From: 3-1-20CM-4-69-9 sp963833655
GTDB lineage: Bacteria; Actinomycetota; Thermoleophilia; Gaiellales; Gaiellaceae
Length of the DNA: 64,000 bases
Reading direction: 5' to 3'
NCBI GenBank assembly: GCA_963833655.1
Contig: CAWHYL010000005.1
Span: forward strand, 124,001-188,000
Below, piece by piece: positions 1 through 7,762 of this stretch (the first letter of the stretch is position 1; each line of letters begins with the position of its first letter). Below the pieces are notes generated by a model. It did not search any database and had not been told where the DNA came from. It was given only the letters and a program-made list of their open reading frames with translations. Made by a program: the position numbers and the translations under genes.

Positions 1-1
1 C

Positions 2-499
2 GTGTCCGACGTCGCGCACGTCGAGGCGCTTGACGACGAATCCGTCGACGCCGTCGTCTCCTCGCAGGTGATCGAGCACCTCCCGCACGACCGCGTGCTC
101 GCGCCGGAGATCGCTCGCGTGCTCAGGCCCGGCGGATGGTTCTACGTCTCGAGCGTCGTCCGTGGCGCGCATGCGTTCTGGCTCTACAAGGGAAAGCCGC
201 CGGCGCCGGAGCGATGGCAGCTCGACCCGACGCACATGCGCGAGTACGAATCGGAGGAGCAGTTCCGCTCGGTGCTCGAGCATCCGGCTCTCAGCTTCGA
301 CGTCGTGCGCTCGTCGCAGCTGAAAGCGCCGCTGACGGACCTCGTCTTCCGCGTCGCAGCGCTTGCGCACGTGCTACCGCGCGCGCGGCTGCCCGAGCTC
401 TACCTCGAGCTGCCGCCGTGGGTCACGAAGGCGCGCCGCGCAACGGGTATCCCGATCCCCGGCTACCGCTGGGTCGAGGCGACCGGCCACAAAGGTTGA
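2..499 (+). CDS. Class I SAM-dependent methyltransferase, C-terminal part (cut by window edge)
   Basis: The frame is open at the left edge, so only about 165 C-terminal residues are seen and the true start lies outside. The visible part is the second half of a Rossmann-fold methyltransferase: SSQVIEHL (residues 20-27) fits the strand-4 motif following the acidic SAM-binding loop, and LRPGG (41-45) is the typical post-motif turn. The lower part resembles SAM enzymes acting on small molecules or lipids, but no substrate can be read. The stop lies 31 bases before the cytochrome c start on the same strand. The fold is clear; the specific function is unknown. Confidence 0.75.
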   Translation: MSDVAHVEALDDESVDAVVSSQVIEHLPHDRVLAPEIARVLRPGGWFYVSSVVRGAHAFWLYKGKPPAPERWQLDPTHMREYESEEQFRSVLEHPALSFDVVRSSQLKAPLTDLVFRVAALAHVLPRARLPELYLELPPWVTKARRATGIPIPGYRWVEATGHKG

Positions 500-530
500 T
501 TTCGCGAGGGATCGGCGTAAGCTCGGCGGC

Positions 531-1277
531 GTGGCCCGTGCCCGGACTCCCGCACGGCTCGTAGCGACCTGCGCCTGCGCGCTCTTGCTCGCAGCCTGCG
601 GCAGCAAGTCGACCACGACGACCGTCACCGTTGTCGGCACCGTCCCGAACGGCGGCGCGACCTCGGTCAGCAACGCGGTGGCCGCGGGTGCCCACGACTT
701 CACCCAGTTCGCGTGCGCCCAGTGCCACGGCGACCGCGGACGCGGCGGTGTGTCGCCCTACGTCCCCGCGTTGTCGAGCGTCGGCAAGCAGCTCACCGTG
801 ACACAGCTGAAGCAGATCATCGACCACGGCCTCGGCGAGTCGGCGAACCCGACGAAGCCGTACATGCCGGTGTGGGGACAGGTGATCTCCGCCCGGCAGG
901 TCTCGGACCTCGTCGCGTACATCCGCTCGGGGCTCCCGGACGTGCCCGGTACGATGCCGCCGCCCGTCGTCACCGCGCAGGGCGCCGCGGTCGAGGGGTC
1001 GCTCCTCTACCAGCGCTACGGCTGCGTCAACTGCCACGGCCCCAACGGGCTCGGCGGCGTGCCGAACCCCCAGTCGCCGGACAAGTCGATTCCGCCGCTG
1101 TCTGGGGCGGACTTCTTCCACGAGTTCAACACCGACCAGAAGATCATCGACGTGATCCGGAGCGGCAGCGTCATCGGCCGCGCACCGATTGTCTCGATGC
1201 CGCACTGGGGCGGCATCATCCCGGACGACAGGCTCCAGGCCCTCGCCGCGTACATCAAGACGCTGAAGACGGGCTAG
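531..1277 (+). CDS. Diheme cytochrome c lipoprotein
   Basis: This 248-residue exported electron carrier has two class I cytochrome c domains. Heme-attachment motifs are CAQCH (62-66) and CVNCH (165-169), and the likely axial methionines lie in YMPVWG (Met112) and SMPHWG (Met223). The N terminus has a hydrophobic stretch ending in the lipobox LLAAC, so Cys23 should be lipidated and the protein anchored on the outer membrane face; lgt, needed for this, lies 3 kb away. I chose the GTG at 531 because it directly precedes the signal sequence; the frame stays open upstream to 363. Its redox partner is not visible. The gene ends tail to tail with the next one, overlapping by 4 bases. Confidence 0.88.
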   Translation: MARARTPARLVATCACALLLAACGSKSTTTTVTVVGTVPNGGATSVSNAVAAGAHDFTQFACAQCHGDRGRGGVSPYVPALSSVGKQLTVTQLKQIIDHGLGESANPTKPYMPVWGQVISARQVSDLVAYIRSGLPDVPGTMPPPVVTAQGAAVEGSLLYQRYGCVNCHGPNGLGGVPNPQSPDKSIPPLSGADFFHEFNTDQKIIDVIRSGSVIGRAPIVSMPHWGGIIPDDRLQALAAYIKTLKTG

Positions 1278-1702
1278 GGCGACAGCAGGTCGCGGAGGCT
1301 GAAGCCGCCCGCGACGAGCTTCTCGATCGGCACCGTCTCGATCGCGCGCTTGATCGGCCCGGCGAGGAAGCTCGGGATGTCGCCGCGCAGCGCGGCCTCG
1401 TCGACGCTGCGCAGCATGCCGGCGCGCAGCGCGACGCTGATCTGCTGCTTGCTCCACTGCGTGTGGAACGGCGAGTTCGACCCGACCGAGAGCACGAGCT
1501 TCTCGCGCGAGATGTGCAGCCGGCACGCTGCGCCGTCGAGCCCGTCGAGGATGACGCGCTGGAGCGCGTCCTGCTTCGTGTTGTGTGCCGTGCACGGGTC
1601 GGCGAGGTGCACGTCTCCCGCGTGCGCCGCGCCGAGGCCGAACTCGACGGCGACCAGCACCCCTGCGGCGACGAACAGGACGGCCAGGACGATCCTGCTC
1701 AC
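1274..1702 (-). CDS. Hypothetical exported or membrane-anchored protein
   Basis: A 142-residue protein with an N-terminal hydrophobic segment (VSRIVLAVLFVAAGVLVAV) acting as signal peptide or anchor, followed by a soluble part with two cysteines (DPC and AAC contexts) that could form a disulfide outside the cell. The GTG start overlaps the stop of the upstream MFS gene in a GTGA arrangement, so the two are almost certainly co-translated. That pairing suggests an accessory role next to the transporter, but I recognise no family and assign no function. Confidence 0.7.
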   Translation of the reverse strand: MSRIVLAVLFVAAGVLVAVEFGLGAAHAGDVHLADPCTAHNTKQDALQRVILDGLDGAACRLHISREKLVLSVGSNSPFHTQWSKQQISVALRAGMLRSVDEAALRGDIPSFLAGPIKRAIETVPIEKLVAGGFSLRDLLSP

Positions 1703-3033
1703 CGCAGCAGCCTCCAGCCAAGCAGTGCCGCGGCCGCCGCGAACGCGGCGGCGAGGAAGAACGCCGAGCGGAAGGCACGCGTGATCGTCGTCTGGATCGC
1801 CGAGACGAGGTCGTCGCGCGCGGCGGCGAGCGTCGGGTTCGTGGCAGCGCCACGCGAGTCGAACGGCTCGCGCAGGTCGGGGATCTCGCCGGTCTTCGCC
1901 TGCTGGAAGGCCTTGCGCAGGTCGAGCGCGATCGGGACCTTGTCGGTGATCGAGATCGGCGCGTCGAGAAGCACCTGCGTCGACTTGAGCATCGCGCGGT
2001 CGCCGGCGGGCGGCAGCGTCGACGCGAGCAGCGGCGCGATCGCGGCGATCGCGGCGACGAGCCCGAGATGGCGGATGCCGACCGTCAGCGTCCCGCTGCG
2101 CGTCAGCCCCGCCTCCGGGTCGAGGGCCGCGTTCGACAGCGTGGGAACCGCAAGCCCGAGGCCGGCGCCGCAGAGGGAGAAGGCGACGATCGCGATCGGG
2201 ACGCTCGCCGACGGCAGCAGCGCGAGCGCGACGAGGCCGCAAGCGAGGAGCGCCGCGCCCGCGACCGCCTGGCGGCCGAGCGGGCGCACCGCGACGGCCG
2301 CGAGCGGGATCACGCTGACGATGAGCGCGCCCTCGATCGGGGTGTACTGCCAGACGACGATGACGAGCAGCACGCCGAGGAAGAGCGCGCCGACGAGCGC
2401 GCCGAAGACGAGACCGAGGCAGACGTTGGCCGGCATCGTGCGCCGGAGCGCCGGCCGCCAGCCCTCGTCCGCCGTCGCCTCCTGCTCGCCGCGCAGGGCC
2501 GCGACGAGCCCCACCGCGGCAAACGGCGCCTGGGCGACGAAGATCGCGCGCCAGTCGAACAACTGCGTGAGGATGCCGCCGAGCGCCGGCCCGAGCGCCG
2601 CGCCGTACGTCCCCGCGAGCGTCCAGGTGCCGGCACTGAGGAACGAGAGCGAGCCCGCGAGCAACAGCCCGGCGCCGGCGCCCTGCACACAGCGGGCGAC
2701 GATCAGGAACCAGAGCGCCTGCGCCGACGCGCACGCGATCGTCGCGACGAGGAACAGCAGCGCGCCGGTGCAGAACGCGAGCCGCGCGCGGAAGCGGTGC
2801 ACGAAGAAGACGAACGCGAGCGCCGTCACCGCGACGGCGGCGTTGTACGACGTGACGACCCACGAGACGCCCGTGATCGACGTCTCGAACCGCGAGTACA
2901 GCTGCGGCAGCGCGAGAACGACGATCGACGAGTCGGCGAAGGCGATGGCGACGAGCGCCGCAACCGCCGCCCCGCGAGGCCACGTCCTGGGGACGGTCCC
3001 CGGGACATGTCCGAGGGACAATCCCTCAGTCAT
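1699..3033 (-). CDS. MFS transporter (drug/proton antiporter type)
   Basis: A 444-residue integral membrane protein of the major facilitator superfamily with about 12-14 hydrophobic segments. The early part (ADSSIVVLALPQL, then GVSWVVTSYNAAVA) and RCVQGAGAGLLLAG resemble DHA2-type multidrug exporters, where the second motif follows TM4 and the proline-rich GPALGG follows in TM5. Substrate is unknown. The first 21 or so residues, read as TEGLSLGHVPGTVPRTWPRG, are encoded by three consecutive palindromes (2989-3027) and look like an extension added to a core that begins at AAVAALVAIAF. It forms an operon with the small exported protein downstream. Confidence 0.82.
   Translation of the reverse strand: MTEGLSLGHVPGTVPRTWPRGAAVAALVAIAFADSSIVVLALPQLYSRFETSITGVSWVVTSYNAAVAVTALAFVFFVHRFRARLAFCTGALLFLVATIACASAQALWFLIVARCVQGAGAGLLLAGSLSFLSAGTWTLAGTYGAALGPALGGILTQLFDWRAIFVAQAPFAAVGLVAALRGEQEATADEGWRPALRRTMPANVCLGLVFGALVGALFLGVLLVIVVWQYTPIEGALIVSVIPLAAVAVRPLGRQAVAGAALLACGLVALALLPSASVPIAIVAFSLCGAGLGLAVPTLSNAALDPEAGLTRSGTLTVGIRHLGLVAAIAAIAPLLASTLPPAGDRAMLKSTQVLLDAPISITDKVPIALDLRKAFQQAKTGEIPDLREPFDSRGAATNPTLAAARDDLVSAIQTTITRAFRSAFFLAAAFAAAAALLGWRLLR
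2989..3027. repeat. Cluster of three short palindromes inside the MFS 5' end
   Basis: Three dyads lie head to tail: GGGGAC-G-GTCCCC (2989-3001), GGACATGTCC (3003-3012) and GAGGGA-CAA-TCCCTC (3013-3027). All arms are perfect. They are translated as the N-terminal extension of the MFS transporter. The same style of element recurs at 34450 and, as GTGCCNGGCAC, elsewhere in the window. No known mobile family can be named from sequence alone. Confidence 0.75.
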
Positions 3034-3044
3034 GTCTATCTAGG

Positions 3045-3647
3045 CTACGCGCTGCGCTGGTCTGCCACAGCGTGCAGGCGCTCGCGGAGCTCGTCGACGT
3101 CGCCGGCGAGGTCGTCGAGTCGCGGCAACTGCGACAGCGACTCCAGTCCGAAGACGCGCTCGAACATCGGCGTCGTGCGGTACTTGATCGCACCGCCGAC
3201 GCCGTCGTCACGCCCCGCCTCGGCGATCAACCCACGCTCCACCAATCCGGCGACGGCCGAATCGGCCGCGACCCCGCGGATGCGCGCGATCTCCGGCCGG
3301 GTCACCGGCCCGAGGTACGCGACAATCGCCAGCGTCTCGAGCGACGCCTGCGACAGGCCTCGCTGCACCGGCCGCTCGAACAGCCGGCCGCACGCCTCGG
3401 CCGCGTCGCGCGAGGCGCGGAAGGCCCAGCCGCCGGCGACCTGCTCCAGCACGATTCCGCTGCGGCCTTCGCGGTAGCGCTCCGAGAGAAGCCCCAGCGC
3501 CAGCTCGACGCGCTCCGGATCGTCGTCCGCGGCAGCGACCAGCTCCTCCACGGGCAGCGGTGCGCTCGCGACGACGAGCAGCGCCTCGAGCGTGCGCGCC
3601 AGCTGGTCGAGCGGATTGACGGTGACTAGGCGGAGCGGACGTTCCAC
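3045..3647 (-). CDS. scpB: Segregation and condensation protein ScpB
   Basis: ScpB is the winged-helix (kite) subunit of the Smc-ScpAB condensin that compacts and segregates the chromosome. The 200-residue product has the standard features: an opening helix LEALLVVASAPLPVEEL, two winged-helix repeats, and the conserved TLAIVAYLGPVTRPEIARIRG around the middle. The chosen GTG at 3647 gives a normal family length and overlaps the end of scpA by 22 bases; the frame runs further upstream but only as a shadow of scpA. Tight overlap with scpA is the usual arrangement and implies translational coupling. Smc itself is not in the window. Confidence 0.92.
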   Translation of the reverse strand: MERPLRLVTVNPLDQLARTLEALLVVASAPLPVEELVAAADDDPERVELALGLLSERYREGRSGIVLEQVAGGWAFRASRDAAEACGRLFERPVQRGLSQASLETLAIVAYLGPVTRPEIARIRGVAADSAVAGLVERGLIAEAGRDDGVGGAIKYRTTPMFERVFGLESLSQLPRLDDLAGDVDELRERLHAVADQRSA

Positions 3648-4396
3648 GCAGTGGTCCTTTCGTCTGTGGCAGCGCTCTCCTCCCCGACCCGCACGACGCG
3701 AATCGGGGCGAACGGAGCCGCCTGGCTGATGGTGATCTCGTCGGCGCGCCGTAGCTCGAGCAAGGCGAGGAAGGCGACCGCCTGCTCGGCGCGCGAGAGC
3801 CCGTCGAGCTCGGCGTCGAAATCGAACCGCGAGCGCCGCTGCAGCAGCGCGCGGAAGCGCGCCAGGAACTGCGACACGGGCGGAAACCGCAGCGCCATGT
3901 GGTTGAGCGACACCGCCGGCGGCTCCTTGGCGAGCACCCGGATGACCTCCGCGAGCTGCTCGGGCTGCTGCGGCGCGAGCTTTCGCTCTGGCTGCGGCGC
4001 GAGCGGCGCCGGGCCGATGCGGAAGAAGCGGTCGCGCTCGCCCTCGAGCCGCTCCGCGAGCCAGCCTGCGGCCTCCTTCATCCGCCGGTACTCGGCGAGC
4101 CGCCGCGCGAGCTCCTCGGCGGCCTCCTCGGGCTCGAGGTCGGCCAGCTCGGCCGCCTCGTCCTCGAACAGCCCGCGCGCCTTCAGCTCGAGGAGCGCCG
4201 CGACCAGCACGAGGAACTCGCCGCACGCGTCGAGATCGAGCTCGTCGCGCTCGGCGAGCCGCTCGACGAAGCGGACGACGATGCCGGCGACGTCGATGTC
4301 GGCGAGCTCCAGCTCCTCCTTCAACACCAACGTCAGCAGCAGGTCGAAGGGGCCCTCGAAGGCGTCGAGGTCCAGCTCGAGCTCACGCACGATCAT
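3626..4396 (-). CDS. scpA: Segregation and condensation protein ScpA
   Basis: ScpA is the kleisin subunit bridging the Smc heads in bacterial condensin. The 256-residue protein begins with the family hallmark FEGPFDLLLTLVLKEELELADIDV (about residues 13-36), has an acidic, helical central linker (DEAAELADLEPEEAAEELARR) and ends in the winged-helix segment that contacts the Smc head (LDGLSRAEQAVAFLALLELRRADEI). Length is normal. It precedes scpB with an overlap and follows lgt after a 12-base gap on the same strand, so lgt, scpA and scpB probably share a transcript. Confidence 0.93.
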   Translation of the reverse strand: MIVRELELDLDAFEGPFDLLLTLVLKEELELADIDVAGIVVRFVERLAERDELDLDACGEFLVLVAALLELKARGLFEDEAAELADLEPEEAAEELARRLAEYRRMKEAAGWLAERLEGERDRFFRIGPAPLAPQPERKLAPQQPEQLAEVIRVLAKEPPAVSLNHMALRFPPVSQFLARFRALLQRRSRFDFDAELDGLSRAEQAVAFLALLELRRADEITISQAAPFAPIRVVRVGEESAATDERTTAWNVRSA

Positions 4397-4408
4397 CGTC
4401 TCGGGACG

Positions 4409-5293
4409 CTAACGGCCGGAGCGGACGCGCCCCTTCGGCACGGCCATGGCCGGGCCGGGCGGGATGATCTTCTTCGCCCGCGGCCGATCGGCCGGGTCCT
4501 CCTTGCGGATGAACTGCCACCAGATGAAAAACCCGGTGGAGATGACGAACACGACGATCGAGACGTACGCGTTCAGCCGCAGGCCGAAGTACTTGTGCGC
4601 GGGGTCGATCCGCAGCAGCTCCTCGAAGAAGCGGCCGAAGCAGTACCAGGACACGTAGAGCGCGAACAGGCCGGGCCGACGGATGCGGAAGTAGCGGTCG
4701 ACGAGCAGCAGGACGATCACGCCGACGATGTCCCAGATGAACTCGTAGAGGAACGTCGGATGGAAGGTCGTGTACTGGATGTACGCGCCGCGGTGCGCCT
4801 CGTCGATCTTCAACCCCCACGGCAGCGACGTCGGCTTGCCGTAGAGCTCCTGGTTGAACCAGTTGCCCCAGCGCCCGATGCCCTGCGCGAGCAGGAGTCC
4901 CGGCGCGACCGCGTCCATGAACAGGCGAATGCTGTTGCCCGAGCGGTGCACGATCCACGCGCCGGCGAGGACGCCGAACAGGATCCCGCCCCAGACGCCG
5001 AGCCCGCCCTTCCAGACCGCGAACGGCGCCCACCAAGCGTCGATCGCCTTGACCTCGCTCCAGCTCGTGATGTCGTGGTAGAGCCGCGCGCCGACGATCC
5101 CGAACGCCACCCCCCACACGGCGACGCGGAAGACGAGATCCCAGTCGCCGCCCCACTTCACCCAGCGGTAACCGGTCAGCGCGACGCACGCCGCGATCGC
5201 GAGCAGGAGCATGACGCCGTAGAGGTGGATCGAGAACGGCCCGATGTCGACCGTCCCGCTGTGCGGCGACGGAATGCTGGCGAGGAAGGTCAC
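4409..5293 (-). CDS. lgt: Prolipoprotein diacylglyceryl transferase
   Basis: Lgt attaches diacylglycerol from phosphatidylglycerol to the lipobox cysteine of prelipoproteins in the cytoplasmic membrane. The 294-residue protein has about seven transmembrane segments and the family signature GRWGNWFNQELYG (residues 140-152), preceded by GIVGARLYHDITSW (65-78) and GGLGVWGGILFG (96-107). The C-terminal tail is basic and polar (RAKKIIPP). It leads the lgt-scpA-scpB run. Lipoprotein substrates in this window include the diheme cytochrome c and the YkuD transpeptidase. Confidence 0.95.
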   Translation of the reverse strand: MTFLASIPSPHSGTVDIGPFSIHLYGVMLLLAIAACVALTGYRWVKWGGDWDLVFRVAVWGVAFGIVGARLYHDITSWSEVKAIDAWWAPFAVWKGGLGVWGGILFGVLAGAWIVHRSGNSIRLFMDAVAPGLLLAQGIGRWGNWFNQELYGKPTSLPWGLKIDEAHRGAYIQYTTFHPTFLYEFIWDIVGVIVLLLVDRYFRIRRPGLFALYVSWYCFGRFFEELLRIDPAHKYFGLRLNAYVSIVVFVISTGFFIWWQFIRKEDPADRPRAKKIIPPGPAMAVPKGRVRSGR

Positions 5294-5332
5294 CGGCAGA
5301 AGATTCTGCCGACGCCCGCGTAAGCCTGCCTA

Positions 5333-5530
5333 CTAGAGGAGGATCTTCAGCGCGAGCTCGGGGGCGCAGCCGTGCCCGAGCAGCTCCACCGCCACGTGCA
5401 AATCGACGTCATGCCGCGCCGCGAGCTCAGCCGCCGCGGCGGCTCCGTAGCCGGCCAGCTCGAGCTGCTCGGCCCGCCAGGTCTCGACCAGGCCGGTCTC
5501 GTCTCGGATCTCGGTCTCTGCCGCAGTCAT
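5333..5530 (-). CDS. Small hypothetical protein
   Basis: A 65-residue acidic, soluble, alanine- and leucine-rich protein that appears wholly helical (AEQLELAGYGAAAAAELAARHDVDLHVAVELLGHG). It stands alone between lgt and the anti-sigma-like gene on the same strand. Codon usage fits a real gene, with GC-rich third positions. I do not recognise a family; small helical proteins like this in actinobacteria are often conserved but unstudied. Confidence 0.6.
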   Translation of the reverse strand: MTAAETEIRDETGLVETWRAEQLELAGYGAAAAAELAARHDVDLHVAVELLGHGCAPELALKILL

Positions 5531-5572
5531 CTCGTCTTGTACTTCGGACGAGACCGCCGGTCGGTTCTCCCC

Positions 5573-6223
5573 TTACCGGGTGATCTGCCGGGCCAGAGCG
5601 AGCAGCTGACGCTTGCTCAAGGCCCCCTCCAGCCGGTACGTCACGCCGCGATCGAGCCAGAGCAGGACGTTCCCGGCAAGCCGCGTCTGCACGTTGCCGC
5701 GATCCCACGCCAGGACGTGCGGCGCGCCCGAGAGCCAGAGCCCGAACTCGCCGAGCCGGACTTCCTCGATGTGCGTCGTCGGCCCGACGAACTTCTTCGC
5801 GAAGCCCATCTGGTCGCCGTGGAGCCGTGCGTAGAGCACGCGCTCGCCGCGATAGCGCAGGACGGCCGCGTCGAGCCCGGGCCGTGTGTAGTAGGCCGTC
5901 GCCGTCAGCCCGGCGGGTAGCTTCACCGTCGGCTGTGACAGCTTCGGCCCGAGGCCCGTCGAGAACGGCCGCGTCTGCGCAGGCGGCAGCGTCTGTACCC
6001 GCTCGACGCTGACGGAGCCGATGTGGAAGAGCTTCAGGATCGCGCTGCGGGCCGGCGGCACGGCGAACGCGATCCCGACCGCTACGACCGCAGCCGCAAC
6101 GACGACCACGGGCCACAGCCGCCGGCGTCGCAGACGCGCGGCCACATCTGGCCACGGATCGCCCGCGACCGGGTACTCGAGCTCGTCCCCGAGCGCGACG
6201 AGCGCGCGTTCCAGCTCAGTCAT
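5573..6223 (-). CDS. Membrane-anchored anti-sigma-like protein
   Basis: A 216-residue protein with a short cytosolic N terminus (residues 1-37), one transmembrane helix (LWPVVVVAAAVVAVGIAFAV, about 36-55) and a roughly 150-residue extracytoplasmic domain. It overlaps the end of the ECF sigma gene by 8 bases, the classic sigma/anti-sigma layout, so I infer it holds that sigma factor inactive. It lacks the HxxxCxxC zinc anti-sigma motif, so the N terminus would have to bind the sigma in another way. The outer domain, rich in beta-strand patterns, is the likely sensor. Confidence 0.7.
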   Translation of the reverse strand: MTELERALVALGDELEYPVAGDPWPDVAARLRRRRLWPVVVVAAAVVAVGIAFAVPPARSAILKLFHIGSVSVERVQTLPPAQTRPFSTGLGPKLSQPTVKLPAGLTATAYYTRPGLDAAVLRYRGERVLYARLHGDQMGFAKKFVGPTTHIEEVRLGEFGLWLSGAPHVLAWDRGNVQTRLAGNVLLWLDRGVTYRLEGALSKRQLLALARQITR

Positions 6224-6764
6224 ACGACTCCCTCAAGCGATCGAGCGCACGCGCCGTACGCGATTTCACGGTTCCCTGCGGGATCGCGAGCGTCTCCGCC
6301 ACCTCCGCCTCCGAGAGACCGAGGAAGTAGCGGAGCGCGACGACGTCGCGCTGCTCCTCCGGCAGCTCCTCGACGGCGGCGAGCAGCGTCGAGCGCTGCT
6401 CGGCCGTGAGGAGCGCAGCCTCGGGGGACGGGGCCGCGTCCCCCGAGGGCTCCTCGGCGGCGGCGCGCAGCGCGAGCGCCGCGCGGCGCCCGGCGGAGCG
6501 GCGCCGGTTGCTCGCCTCGTTCGCGACGATGCGCAGCAGCCACGGCCGAAACGGCGCACCCTCGCGGAAGCGGCCGAGCGCGCGCCACGCCTTGACGAAC
6601 CCGTCCTGCGCCGCTTCCTCCGCGTCGGCCCCGTTCCGCGCGATCAGGTACGCGGTTCGAAAGGCGATGCCCCCGTATGCGTTCACGAGCTCCTCGTAGG
6701 CATGTGTGTCGCCGCGCTGGGCGCGGCGGATCAGCTCCGGTTCGTCGAGTGGCCGGCCCACCAC
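6216..6764 (-). CDS. ECF-family RNA polymerase sigma factor
   Basis: A 182-residue alternative sigma factor that directs RNA polymerase to a small regulon. Region 2 runs from ELIRRAQRGDTHAYEELVNAY through AEEAAQDGFVKAWRAL and FRPWLLRIVANEASNRRR (about residues 9-90); region 4 is ELPEEQRDVVALRYFLGLSEAEVAETLAIPQGTVKSRTARALDRL (about 132-176), with the typical helix-turn-helix. It is co-transcribed with the membrane protein whose start it overlaps. The divergent neighbour is a reductase-like gene starting 52 bases away, so promoters for both must lie in or near that gap. Confidence 0.92.
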   Translation of the reverse strand: MVGRPLDEPELIRRAQRGDTHAYEELVNAYGGIAFRTAYLIARNGADAEEAAQDGFVKAWRALGRFREGAPFRPWLLRIVANEASNRRRSAGRRAALALRAAAEEPSGDAAPSPEAALLTAEQRSTLLAAVEELPEEQRDVVALRYFLGLSEAEVAETLAIPQGTVKSRTARALDRLRESYD

Positions 6765-6815
6765 CGCCGTTCATACACCGCGTTTGCCGTCCGGGTTCCG
6801 GAGCAGAAGACTCGT

Positions 6816-7400
6816 GTGCCGATCGTCGTCTCCGAGTTCATCAGCCTCGACGGCGTCGTCCAGGCGCCGGGCGGGCCGGACGAAGACAGGGATGGCGGCT
6901 TCGAGCACGGCGGCTGGACACACCCGTTCTTCGAGCCGGAGGTCGTGGGCGGCGCCTTCAGCGACGCCCTTGCCGGCGCGGAGGCGCTCCTGTTCGGCCG
7001 CCGCACCTGGAGCACGATGGCGGCGGCGTGGCCGGAGCGGGCAGGCGACCCGTTCGCGGACCGGATGAACTCGATCCCGAAGTACGTCGTCTCGGCAACG
7101 CTGCGTGACGACGAGCTCACGTGGAGCAACACCATGCTGATTCCGGGCGGCGATGCGATGCCCCGCATCCGCGAGCTTCAGGAGAGCGTGTTGGTGATGG
7201 GCAGCCCGACGCTCGTCCGCGCGCTCTTTCGCGAGGAGCTGGTCGACGAGCTTCGCCTCATCGTCATGCCGGTGCTCCTCGGCGGCGGGAAGTCGATCTT
7301 CCCCGACGACGGTGCCCTCCACACGCTCGAGCTCGTCTCCGCGGTGACGAGCGGCGCCGGCGTGCAGGTGTGCGCCTACCGCAAGGCTCGCCGACCGTAG
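6816..7400 (+). CDS. Dihydrofolate reductase-like (RibD C-terminal domain) protein
   Basis: A 194-residue single-domain protein of the RibD-C/DHFR-like fold. Features are the opening strand IVVSEFISLDGVVQAPG, FGRRTWSTMAAAWP for the NADPH-binding turn, KYVVSATL, and the C-terminal MGSPTLVRALFREELVDELRLIVMPVLLGGGKSIF typical of the YyaP/YwjB branch. These stand-alone proteins are presumed NADPH-dependent reductases with unknown substrates. The GTG at 6816 begins the conserved strand; the frame extends upstream only as a shadow of the sigma-factor gene. It converges on the GlsB-like gene with a 25-base overlap of the ends. Confidence 0.83.
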   Translation: MPIVVSEFISLDGVVQAPGGPDEDRDGGFEHGGWTHPFFEPEVVGGAFSDALAGAEALLFGRRTWSTMAAAWPERAGDPFADRMNSIPKYVVSATLRDDELTWSNTMLIPGGDAMPRIRELQESVLVMGSPTLVRALFREELVDELRLIVMPVLLGGGKSIFPDDGALHTLELVSAVTSGAGVQVCAYRKARRP

Positions 7401-7732
7401 TCGGACGACCTGAACAGCGTGATCCCGACCGCAGCGAGGAGCACCGCGACGAGGAACTGGATGATCCAGCCGACGCCGAAGAGGTTCGCCAGGATCCCGC
7501 CGACCAGGCTCGCGGCGATGCCGATCAGCGCCGTCGCGAGCAGGCTCACGTCCTGCCTGCCCGGCAGGACGAGCCGGCCGAGCGCGCCGATGACGAGACC
7601 GGTGATCGCGAGCCAGATGAGCGAGAACGCAAGCCCGACGAGCGACCCCGCCAGCAGCAGGACGATGATGACGATCACGAGGATGACGACGACCGGCACG
7701 CCGAAAACGCTACCTCGCCGCCGGCAGGACAC
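7376..7732 (-). CDS. GlsB/YeaQ/YmgE-type membrane protein
   Basis: An up to 118-residue, very hydrophobic protein with four predicted transmembrane helices and the small-residue pattern of the transglycosylase-associated protein family (GLVIGALGRLVLPGRQDVSLLATALIGIAASLVGGI). Family members in other bacteria are induced by general stress or low pH; the biochemical role is not known. The first eight or so residues are basic and the true start may be an internal GTG just before VPVVVILVIV. It ends inside the 3' end of the convergent reductase gene. Confidence 0.75.
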   Translation of the reverse strand: MSCRRRGSVFGVPVVVILVIVIIVLLLAGSLVGLAFSLIWLAITGLVIGALGRLVLPGRQDVSLLATALIGIAASLVGGILANLFGVGWIIQFLVAVLLAAVGITLFRSSDYGRRALR

Positions 7733-7762
7733 CGCGTCGATAGCGCCTTCCGCGCTGGCGAA

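Noticed and set aside
423..1853. 476-residue minus-strand ORF
   Set aside because: Shadow of the cytochrome c and transporter-partner genes; Arg/Pro/Ala-rich without domains.
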